Assembly: GCA_964391095.1 (NCBI GenBank)
Contig: CAYMJA010000018.1
Coordinates: 1-5,773, forward strand
DNA: 5,773 bases
DNA from: CAYMJA01 sp964391095
GTDB lineage: Bacteria > Patescibacteriota > Minisyncoccia > Minisyncoccales > GWA2-38-27
Direction of reading: 5' to 3'
The stretch's first letter is position 1. The number at the start of each line of letters is the position of its first letter. Shown here piece after piece: positions 1-5,101 of the stretch. The notes below the pieces were generated by a model. That model was not told the DNA's origin. It made no database searches and saw only the letters and a list, made by a program, of their open reading frames with translations. A program made the position numbers and the translations under genes.

Positions 1-1
1 A

Positions 2-117
2 GCTCATCAAGGTTCTGCGTGCGTTAGCGCGCAGTTTCTTAATTCATAAGAATATATATTTATACATTAGCGAATCAAGGTTCTGCGAGCGTTAGCGAGC
101 AGGTTCTTATAATGAGC
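2..117. repeat. Pair of 36-bp stem-loop repeats bracketed by GCTCAT/ATGAGC
   Basis: Two copies of a 36-bp unit lie at 6-41 and 74-109 and differ at three positions. Each is itself nearly palindromic. Copy 1 pairs CTGCGTGC (15-22) with GCGCGCAG (27-34) around a GTTA loop. Copy 2 keeps CTGC/GCAG and GC/GC but has GA opposite GA between them. The outer AAG/CTT can also pair in both copies. The pair is enclosed by GCTCAT (2-7) and ATGAGC (112-117). The G-U pair in copy 1 and the tandem G-A in copy 2 would be better tolerated in a plus-strand RNA, while minus-strand RNA would have a UAAC loop, so polarity is unresolved. The copies sit just downstream of ssb. They resemble REP/BIME-type intergenic repeats in form, and no coding potential is seen. 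Confidence 0.75.
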
Positions 118-126
118 CCCTTAAGC

Positions 127-163
127 AGTGAGCGTTGAGGGAGTATAATAAAAAAAGCTCACT
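127..163. repeat. Inverted repeat AGTGAGC/GCTCACT downstream of ssb
   Basis: Seven bases at 127-133 are perfectly complementary to 157-163, leaving a 23-base AT-rich loop that contains a run of A (T on the minus strand). It lies 45 bases beyond the ssb stop in the direction of transcription. The T-run is inside the loop and not after the stem, so this is not a textbook intrinsic terminator, although it could help end or stabilise the ssb transcript. The rest of 110-208 shows only an AT-rich weak hairpin near 183-196 and no gene. Confidence 0.4.
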
Positions 164-208
164 TATCTATTACTTCATTATAAGCTTTTTAAAAGGTTTT
201 ATCAACTC

Positions 209-814
209 TCAGAACGGGATTCGCGAGATGTCTATTTCTTCCTCATCCTGGTCTCTGTCCTCTAAAGGATTTTTTTCAGTTGGGTTTTGTTGGGGCTTTT
301 CTTTAGCAGGAGGGGCGGAAGCAGTAGAAGCAGCAGGGGGTTTATTTTCCTCTTTTCCTTCTTCAATAATTGGGATATCTTCTTGGGATATTCCTTTTTG
401 ACCCTTCACCCAAGGCTTTGGGTGATAGGGTTGAGCTTGACTTTGACCTGAAGCAGGGAATTCAGGAGGGACTGCTTGGAAAGAGGCAGTTCTTGGTCCC
501 AATTGTAATCTCTCGGTAACAATTTCTGTTTTATATCGTTTGTTCCCAGAGGGGTCCTCCCAGCTTCTAGTTTGAACCCTTCCTTCAATTAAAACCATTG
601 AGCCCTTTCTTAAATATTGTTGGGCAATTTCTGCGATTCTGCCAAAGGCAACGATGTTATGAAACTCGGTCTGTTCTTGTTTTTGTCTATCCTTGTCATA
701 AAAAAACCTATTAGTAGCTACGCCAAAATTGGCTACAGATTGTCCCGAAGGTAAAACTCTAATAATTGGGTCCCTGGTAAGATTTCCTAAAACAAAAATT
801 TTGTTTAAATTCAT
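209..814 (-). CDS. ssb: Single-stranded DNA-binding protein
   Basis: This encodes a 201-residue SSB, which coats single-stranded DNA during replication, repair and recombination. Residues 1-105 form the OB-fold and open with the typical NKIFVLGNLTRDP segment. It continues through FHNIVAFGRIAEIAQQYL and a GSMVLIEGRVQTRSWED strand with a following RYKTEIV strand. Residues 110-188 form a low-complexity linker rich in Pro, Gln, Glu and Ala. The C-terminus is the acidic tip ending DISRIPF, the conserved peptide through which SSB recruits partner proteins. The length is slightly above the E. coli protein (178 residues). The ATG lies one base after the rpsF stop, so translation is probably coupled to rpsF. 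In many bacteria rpsR follows ssb, but here the next 208 bases are non-coding repeats. The identification is secure. Confidence 0.97.
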   Translation of the reverse strand: MNLNKIFVLGNLTRDPIIRVLPSGQSVANFGVATNRFFYDKDRQKQEQTEFHNIVAFGRIAEIAQQYLRKGSMVLIEGRVQTRSWEDPSGNKRYKTEIVTERLQLGPRTASFQAVPPEFPASGQSQAQPYHPKPWVKGQKGISQEDIPIIEEGKEENKPPAASTASAPPAKEKPQQNPTEKNPLEDRDQDEEEIDISRIPF

Positions 815-815
815 A

Positions 816-1271
816 TTATTCTTTAAGGATTTCTTCTATTTTTTTGTCAATTTCTTCTAATCCGACCTTTTTATCTTCGGATTTGACCCCCCCTTTTTTA
901 GAAAGTGTGAAGGGTTTAGATTCTGAAATTTCCTCTAAAATTTTAGGGAATCTTTTTATGGTTCTTTCTGGGATAATTTTTTTAGATATTTTTTGCTTCA
1001 AAAGCGTATAACGGAGAACTTGCTTTTCGGACTTAAGTTTTTTTTCAAAATTTTTCAAGCCTTCGGGATTTAAGTGAAAGTTTAGAGTAGTTAGAAACAT
1101 CTCCTTTTTTTCTTTTATGGAATAAGCGAGTTTTTTCCTAATCGGCACTGTTATTTTCTCTAAAGTACCTCCTTCTGTTAGGACAAAATCACTTATTTTT
1201 TTAGAAAAAGTTTTTAACTCTTCTTCAGGAAAATCCGTTGATATAAGATAGGTTAGTTCGTAATAATTCAT
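816..1271 (-). CDS. rpsF: Small ribosomal subunit protein bS6
   Basis: This encodes ribosomal protein S6 (151 residues from the chosen start), which binds the platform of the 30S subunit together with S18. The start MNYYELTYLIS is the family's conserved first strand. The middle holds the usual RKKLAYSIKEKKEMFL segment (about residues 45-60), and residues 60-95 complete the ferredoxin-like fold. The tail, about 96-151, is longer than the shortest family members and ends in a charged helix EEIDKKIEEILKE. An upstream ATG at 1304 would add 11 residues, MLRGRGAHYIR, but those codons lie in the stem of an inverted repeat and are not family-like, so the ATG at 1271 is preferred. No clear Shine-Dalgarno sequence precedes it. 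It sits immediately upstream of ssb, the classic rpsF-ssb pair. The tail is encoded partly by an A6G7 run (near 885-900). Confidence 0.95.
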   Translation of the reverse strand: MNYYELTYLISTDFPEEELKTFSKKISDFVLTEGGTLEKITVPIRKKLAYSIKEKKEMFLTTLNFHLNPEGLKNFEKKLKSEKQVLRYTLLKQKISKKIIPERTIKRFPKILEEISESKPFTLSKKGGVKSEDKKVGLEEIDKKIEEILKE

Positions 1272-1280
1272 GCGAATGTA

Positions 1281-1353
1281 ATGAGCACCCCGCCCTCTAA
1301 GCATAAGTAAAATAATACATTTAGCATAGAGGGCGGGGTTTCGCTCCGCTCAT
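1281..1353 (-). promoter_or_regulatory. GC-rich 13-bp inverted repeat in the rpsF leader
   Basis: ACCCCGCCCTCTA at 1287-1299 is the exact complement of TAGAGGGCGGGGT at 1327-1339, with a 27-base AT-rich loop. A second pairing, ATGAGC (1281-1286) with GCTCAT (1348-1353), extends the stem after an 8-base one-sided bulge. The outer arm includes the ychF stop codon, and the inner end lies 10 bases before the rpsF ATG. No T-run follows on either strand, so it is not an intrinsic terminator. It may be a leader hairpin controlling rpsF, since S6/S18 leader elements are known in this position in other bacteria, but their conserved bulge sequence is not recognised here. It may equally be a dispersed repeat. 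Confidence 0.6.
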
Positions 1354-2435
1354 ATTCTAAATTCAATTACATCTCCACCTTGGACTATATATTCTTTTCC
1401 GACTGTTTTTATCTGGCCCAATTCCTTTGCTTTAGTCCAGATCTCCCGTCCCTTCGGGGCGAAGCCCGTCTCTGACAATTCGCCAGAAATGGCAACTAAT
1501 TCTTGCCAAGAGATTACTTCTGCTCGGATAAACCTTTCTTTGAAATCGGTATGGACTTTTTCAGCGGCATCTATAACAGAGAGGCCCCTTTTGAGCGTCC
1601 AAGCTTTTGTTTCCTTTCCTCCTGTTATTGTAAAAAAAGTGATTAAATCAAGCACAGTATAGCAGGTATGGATTAATTGGTCAAGTTGGGAGTGCATTTC
1701 TAATTCTTTTATTTCAGGTTCCGACAACCCTGACAAATCTTGCTCATTTTTTAAATTCATCACCAACTGTTTAAATTGAGGTTTTAAACAAGGGGGTTTT
1801 TCTTGTTCTTTATCAATGTTAAACAGGTACACGCTTGGTTTAGCGGTCAAGAATTGATATTCTTTGATTTCTGTTTTTTCCTTATCAGTTAAATCAATTT
1901 CGGAAATTAATTTTCCCTGAGAGACCGATTCTTTAATTTTCTCTAAAAGTTCAAATTTCTTTGCTATTTCTTTATCTTTTTTTATATCTTTTTTTATTTT
2001 AGGAAGTAAACCCTCCAGGGTTTCTAAATCCTTCATTAAGAGCTCGACTTTTATTATTTCAATATCTCTTTTAGGATTAATGTCTCCTTCAACGTGTTCA
2101 ATGTCAGGGTTTCTAAAATCTCTAATGACCTCTACTACTGCGTCGCAGTTTCTAATATGAGATAGAAACTGGTTCCCAAGCCCCTCACCCTTATGGGCAT
2201 TTTTAACAAGTCCGGCGATATCTACAAACTCAATAACCGTGTTAGTGATTTTTTCTGGACGAACAACCAAGGCGATTTTTTTTAATCTTTTGTCAGGTAC
2301 GGCAACTACGCCGACATTGGGATGGATGGTAGTGAAAGGATAAGCAGCAATATCAACTTTCTTTTTAGTTAGAGCTTGAAATAAAGTTGATTTCCCGACG
2401 TTAGGGAGACCGATAATGCCTACTGAAAATGACAT
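1350..2435 (-). CDS. ychF: Ribosome-associated P-loop ATPase YchF/OLA1
   Basis: This encodes a 361-residue YchF, a universally conserved Obg-type P-loop protein that hydrolyses ATP and associates with ribosomes. The G1 loop GLPNVGKST spans residues 9-17 and G3 DIAG spans 72-75, followed by the family's GLVKNAHKGEGLGNQFLSHI segment. His114, the catalytic histidine position described in E. coli, is present in EHVEG. Residues 125-190 form the helical coiled-coil arm. The G4 position reads NIDK (206-209), where family members usually have NxxE. The C-terminal TGS domain (about 277-360) contains AWTLKRG, AAEKVHTDF and KEYIVQGGDVIEF. By my recollection of the E. coli sequence, about 13 extra residues (320-332) interrupt this domain. 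The start ATG is conserved in context (MSFSVGIIGLPNVGKST). A weak AGG lies about 10 bases upstream. Confidence 0.97.
   Translation of the reverse strand: MSFSVGIIGLPNVGKSTLFQALTKKKVDIAAYPFTTIHPNVGVVAVPDKRLKKIALVVRPEKITNTVIEFVDIAGLVKNAHKGEGLGNQFLSHIRNCDAVVEVIRDFRNPDIEHVEGDINPKRDIEIIKVELLMKDLETLEGLLPKIKKDIKKDKEIAKKFELLEKIKESVSQGKLISEIDLTDKEKTEIKEYQFLTAKPSVYLFNIDKEQEKPPCLKPQFKQLVMNLKNEQDLSGLSEPEIKELEMHSQLDQLIHTCYTVLDLITFFTITGGKETKAWTLKRGLSVIDAAEKVHTDFKERFIRAEVISWQELVAISGELSETGFAPKGREIWTKAKELGQIKTVGKEYIVQGGDVIEFRI
1440..1478 (-). repeat. GC-rich in-frame insert in the ychF TGS domain
   Basis: About 39 bases encode residues 320-332 (LSETGFAPKGREI), which have no counterpart when the flanks are aligned from memory with E. 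coli YchF. There, [20 protein letters not shown] corresponds to GE plus TKAKELGQIKTVGKEYIV. The stretch is much more GC-rich than the surrounding gene. It contains CTTCG and CGAAG around a 3-base loop, and is flanked by direct CCCGTC copies. This is the form expected of a small palindromic element inserted in frame. The alignment is unverified, so lineage-specific natural variation is possible. Confidence 0.4.
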
Positions 2436-2457
2436 ATTTATAGACCTATGTTACAAT
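2429..2457 (+). promoter_or_regulatory. Sigma-70-like promoter for the sugar phosphomutase gene
   Basis: ATGACA at 2429-2434 (five of six matches to TTGACA) is followed after exactly 17 bases by TACAAT at 2452-2457 (five of six matches to TATAAT). Transcription would start about 2463-2466, essentially at the ATG of the downstream gene, implying a leaderless mRNA. The -35 box overlaps the start codon of the divergent ychF (2433-2435), so the two genes may interfere with each other's expression. On the minus strand a TATAAA lies too close to the ychF ATG to serve as its -10 box. Confidence 0.5.
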
Positions 2458-2465
2458 AATTTAAC

Positions 2466-3881
2466 ATGAGGGTCAACCCCGTTAGAAACAATATTAATAG
2501 CAATAACCCAGAAAATAGGGGGCGTGTTTCTAACGGGGTCAATTTAGCAATTTTGAAATCTTATGATATCAGAGGAATTTACCCTACCGAGCTAAATGAA
2601 GAAACTGCCTATAAAATTGGCCAGGTCTTTGTTGAATATACAAGAGCAAAAAATGTAGTAGTTGGTCAAGATATGCGGCTTTCTTCTCCGACTCTTTTTG
2701 AAGCTCTCGCTAAGGGTATTACTGCCCAAGGGACTGATGTTTATAATATTGGTCAGGTTCCAACCGAAGGCGTCTATTTCGCTGTAGGTTATTATAGGTA
2801 TGATTCAGGGATTATGATAACGGCCAGCCACAACCCAAAAAGTTACAATGGATTTAAGTTAATTAAAAAAGAAGCCGAAAGGATTGAAATAATTCGGGGG
2901 AAAGATATGCTTCAGATAATTGAAAAAGGTGATTTTTCAAAGGCAGAAAAAAAAGGCGAGATTAAAAAAATAGATATTTGGCAGGATTATTTAAATCATA
3001 TTTTTTCTTTTATTGATATTAATAAAATAAAACCCTATAAAGTAGTAATAGATGCCGGAAATGGCATGGCTGGAAAAGTTATTCCTCAGATTTCTCCTAA
3101 GTTACCTATTAAAATCGTTTCTTTAAATTTTAAATTAGACGGAAATTTTCCTGTCCATTCGCCAAATCCTTTACTCAAAGGCTCAACCGACCGAATTAGT
3201 AAGATAATAAAAGAAGAGAAAGCCGATTTTGGTTTTATTTTTGACGGTGATGCTGATAGAATTTTTTTAATAAATGAAAAGGGTGATTTTGTTCAAGCCG
3301 ATATCACCCTTTTGCTTTTAGCTAAATATTTTTTAAAGAAAAGTCCCGGGGCAGCAATTGCTTATAATCTAATCTGTTCTAAGGCTGTTCCAGAGTTCAT
3401 TAAAAAATGGGGAGGTAGACCTATCCGAACTCCGGTGGGATTTATTAATGTTAAAAAGGGAATACTACAAAATAATGGGATAATGGGTGGTGAGTTATCA
3501 GGCCATTATTGCTTTAAAGATAATTTTTATCTTGATTCTGGTTTTATCGCTTTTTTAGTTTTATTAGAGATAATTTCAGATTCAGGCAAAAAGGTTTCTG
3601 AGGTTACCCAAAGATTATCGCTCTATGCAAAGGATTCTGAAATTAATTTTGAGGTTGAAGATAAAGAAGCGATGTTAAATAAAATCGGAGAACAATTCTC
3701 CGACGGAAAACAAAATAATTTAGACGGGATAACCGTAGAATATAATGATTGGTGGTTTAATCTCAGGCCATCTCAAACAGAACCCCTTTTGAGATTAACA
3801 ATTGAGGCCAATACCAAAGAATTATTAGAAGAAAAGAAAAAAAAGTTAGTGTCCCTAATTAAGAGTAATGCTACAGGCTAA
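2466..3881 (+). CDS. Phosphomannomutase/phosphoglucomutase
   Basis: This encodes an alpha-D-phosphohexomutase (471 residues), which moves phosphate between C6 and C1 of glucose or mannose to feed sugar-nucleotide and surface polysaccharide synthesis. All four active-site loops are visible. The catalytic serine loop TASHNP is at 119-124 (Ser121) and the metal-binding loop DGDADR at 260-265. The sugar-binding loop GGELSGH is at 341-347 and the phosphate-binding loop RPSQTEP at 434-440. The normal family N-terminus corresponds to about ILKSYDIRGIYP (residue 29 onward). Residues 1-26 come from a palindromic repeat, described separately. The only ATG is at 2466, but TTG at 2553 is a possible alternative start. 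No Shine-Dalgarno sequence is seen. The substrate choice (ManB/AlgC-like versus Pgm) cannot be read from the sequence, so no symbol is given. The stop overlaps that of convergent trpS. Confidence 0.93.
   Translation: MRVNPVRNNINSNNPENRGRVSNGVNLAILKSYDIRGIYPTELNEETAYKIGQVFVEYTRAKNVVVGQDMRLSSPTLFEALAKGITAQGTDVYNIGQVPTEGVYFAVGYYRYDSGIMITASHNPKSYNGFKLIKKEAERIEIIRGKDMLQIIEKGDFSKAEKKGEIKKIDIWQDYLNHIFSFIDINKIKPYKVVIDAGNGMAGKVIPQISPKLPIKIVSLNFKLDGNFPVHSPNPLLKGSTDRISKIIKEEKADFGFIFDGDADRIFLINEKGDFVQADITLLLLAKYFLKKSPGAAIAYNLICSKAVPEFIKKWGGRPIRTPVGFINVKKGILQNNGIMGGELSGHYCFKDNFYLDSGFIAFLVLLEIISDSGKKVSEVTQRLSLYAKDSEINFEVEDKEAMLNKIGEQFSDGKQNNLDGITVEYNDWWFNLRPSQTEPLLRLTIEANTKELLEEKKKKLVSLIKSNATG
2476..2539 (+). 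repeat. Palindromic element read in frame at the phosphomutase N-terminus
   Basis: ACCCCGTTAGAAACA (2476-2490) is perfectly complementary to TGTTTCTAACGGGGT (2525-2539), separated by 34 bases. The element is open in the frame of the gene and encodes N-P-V-R-N at the left arm and V-S-N-G-V at the right arm. It ends four codons before the conserved start of the enzyme. It resembles in principle the Rickettsia palindromic elements, which insert in frame in genes. I recall NPVRN...SNGV strings in Parcubacteria proteins, but that is memory and not checked. Alternatively it is an untranslated leader hairpin, if translation begins at TTG 2553. Confidence 0.7.
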
Positions 3882-4855
3882 ACCAATCCCATTTTTTTTC
3901 GGATTTCCCGCATATTGGATTGGGCAATAATTCTTGCTTGTTTTGCCCCTTTCTTAAGAATTTCTTGGACGTAAACTTCTCTTGTGAGAAGTTCTTTCTT
4001 TTTTCGCCGAAAAGGTCCTAAGAAGTTTATCAAAGATTCAGCCAAAGATTTTTTAAATTCAGCGTAACCCTTGCCTTTAAATTCTATTTCTAATTCTTTT
4101 ATTGTTTTTTTGCTAAATAAACTATAAATTGTTAAAAGATTGGAGATTCCCGGCTTTCTTAATGGATTATATTTTATTTGCTTTCTTGTATCGGTTACAG
4201 CAGACATCACTTTTTTCTTGATTTCTTCCGGTTTTTCAAAAAGAGAAATATAACTTGCCGGACCTAACGACTTTGACATTTTTTTCCTAGGATTATTTAG
4301 AGACATAATTTTTGCCCCAATTTTAGGAAGTAATGCCTTAGGTTCAATAAAGGTTTTACCAAACCTCTGGTTAAACTTTCTGGCAATTGTTCTGGCTAAT
4401 TCAATATGTTGAACCTGGTCTTTACCTACTGGCACTACTTCTGTTTTATAAAGTAAAATGTCAGCTGCCATTAAAACCGGATAATCTAAGAGTCCGGCGT
4501 TAATATTTTTCTTAAATTGCTTGGTTTTTTCTTTATATTGAGTCATTCTTTCTAAGTCTCCGACTGGGCAGACAGTATTTAAAAGCCAGCAGAGCTCAGT
4601 ATGTTCTTTAATGTCTGATTGAACAAAAAAGATACTCTTTTCAGGGTCAATCCCAGCTGCCAGATGAGCGATAGCAACTCCAAAAATATTCTTTGGAAGC
4701 TCTTCTGGTTTATAAGGGATAGTTAGGGAATGTAAGTCGGAAATAAAAAATAGACACTCGTTTTTTCCTTGGAGTTTAATCCACTGCTTAATAGCTCCTA
4801 AATAATTCCCTATATGTATTGAACCTGTTGGTTGAATGCCGCTTAAAACTCGCAT
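3878..4855 (-). CDS. trpS: Tryptophan--tRNA ligase
   Basis: This encodes tryptophanyl-tRNA synthetase, a class I enzyme that charges tRNA-Trp (325 residues from the ATG at 4855, normal bacterial length). The N-terminus MRVLSGIQPTGSIHIGN holds the HIGH-like motif HIGN (14-17). MAADILLY (129-136) contributes to the tryptophan pocket, GKDQVQHIELAR (144-155) is conserved, and KMSKS is at 192-196. A TTG eight codons upstream (4879) would also be in frame. It is rejected because the family starts at MRVLSG and because the exact 50-bp copy of this gene start includes the ATG but not the TTG. No Shine-Dalgarno sequence is visible. The 3' end overlaps the phosphomutase gene tail to tail (TAG 3878-3880 and TAA 3879-3881). 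Upstream lies a 260-bp structured non-coding stretch. Confidence 0.96.
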   Translation of the reverse strand: MRVLSGIQPTGSIHIGNYLGAIKQWIKLQGKNECLFFISDLHSLTIPYKPEELPKNIFGVAIAHLAAGIDPEKSIFFVQSDIKEHTELCWLLNTVCPVGDLERMTQYKEKTKQFKKNINAGLLDYPVLMAADILLYKTEVVPVGKDQVQHIELARTIARKFNQRFGKTFIEPKALLPKIGAKIMSLNNPRKKMSKSLGPASYISLFEKPEEIKKKVMSAVTDTRKQIKYNPLRKPGISNLLTIYSLFSKKTIKELEIEFKGKGYAEFKKSLAESLINFLGPFRRKKKELLTREVYVQEILKKGAKQARIIAQSNMREIRKKMGLV

Positions 4856-4860
4856 ATATT
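4811..4860 (-). repeat. 50-bp direct repeat, copy A (start of trpS)
   Basis: These 50 bases, covering the trpS start codon and the next 14 codons plus a few upstream bases, recur without a mismatch at 5122-5171 in the same orientation, an offset of 311 bp. The repeat begins TATATG and ends with CATATATT, so its edges carry a short TATATG/CATATA inverted repeat. This is the copy used by the intact gene. Bases on either side (4810/5121 and 4861/5172) differ, so the repeat has sharp limits. Confidence 0.95.
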
Positions 4861-4901
4861 TTTTAGAAGAATTGCTCAAGACAACAAAACTCTTAGAGAA
4901 A

Positions 4902-5072
4902 TAGTCTTCGGGCAGATTGCTTCGGGTGACACGCAGTCAGCTAAAAGGTAGAACAAAATTATCATCAGCTGCTGCTATTTCTCGCCGAGCCTTAATATCC
5001 TTAGAAGAAAATTTAGAATTATTCTAGGGCTCGGCTGCGAAGTGCCCCCCTTAACAATCTGCCCTCAGACTA
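4902..5072 (-). ncRNA. Candidate structured RNA, tmRNA-like core
   Basis: On the minus strand this segment folds into a long interrupted helix. Pairing blocks are 5067-5072 with 4902-4907, a GA/GA tandem mismatch, 5055-5064 with 4910-4919 (10 bp, perfect), and a 4x4 internal loop. Next come 5042-5050 with 4924-4932 (one G-A mismatch, one G-U), then 5035-5038 with 4933-4936. The G-U and GA/GA features favour minus-strand RNA. Inside the helix, GCCGAGCC (5035-5028) can pair with GGCTCGGC (4991-4984), like tmRNA pseudoknot 1. Then comes AAATAG (4980-4975), two bases, and an open frame GCA...TGA (4972-4937) encoding AADDNFVLPFS. The order P2 helix, CCGAG, AAATAG-GCA, tag matches tmRNA, which rescues stalled ribosomes. 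Against this, no GGATTCGAC D-loop, T-arm or CCA end is seen, pseudoknots 2-4 are missing, and the tag does not end in LAA. A degenerate or minimal tmRNA, or an unrelated RNA, are both possible. Confidence 0.45.
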
Positions 5073-5075
5073 ATT

Positions 5076-5101
5076 AATTGAGAGTGTTTAAATCCTCAAT
5101 T
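5076..5101 (-). other. Hairpin at the upstream edge of the structured RNA
   Basis: AATTGAG (5076-5082) is perfectly complementary to CTCAATT (5095-5101) around a 12-base loop. It lies just outside the outer helix of the candidate RNA and covers the last base of the stop of the short trpS-derived reading frame. Its loop on the minus strand reads GATTTAAACACT. This is only faintly like a tmRNA D-loop, and I do not rely on it. Confidence 0.4.

Noticed and set aside
2..117. CRISPR array
   Set aside because: There are only two units, each nearly palindromic throughout, with one spacer and no cas genes.
135..401. Plus-strand 88-codon open frame
   Set aside because: It lies antisense to ssb over its linker and tip, is low in complexity (Ser/Gly rich), and has no family likeness.
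406..588. Minus-strand 60-codon open frame
   Set aside because: It is an alternate frame inside ssb, which is clearly the real gene.
1272..1304. Upstream ATG extending rpsF by 11 residues
   Set aside because: The extra codons lie in the GC-rich inverted repeat, and S6 proteins start at the MNYYELTYL strand.
4856..4879. TTG start extending TrpRS by 8 residues
   Set aside because: The family begins at MRVLSG and an ATG is present there. The duplicated copy of the gene start contains the ATG but not the TTG.
4902..5072. RNase P RNA, SRP RNA or 6S RNA
   Set aside because: The P4 consensus of RNase P and the GGAAG-AGCA core of SRP RNA are absent. A long helix alone would fit 6S RNA, but the inner multibranch with CCGAGCC/GGCTCGG fits tmRNA better.
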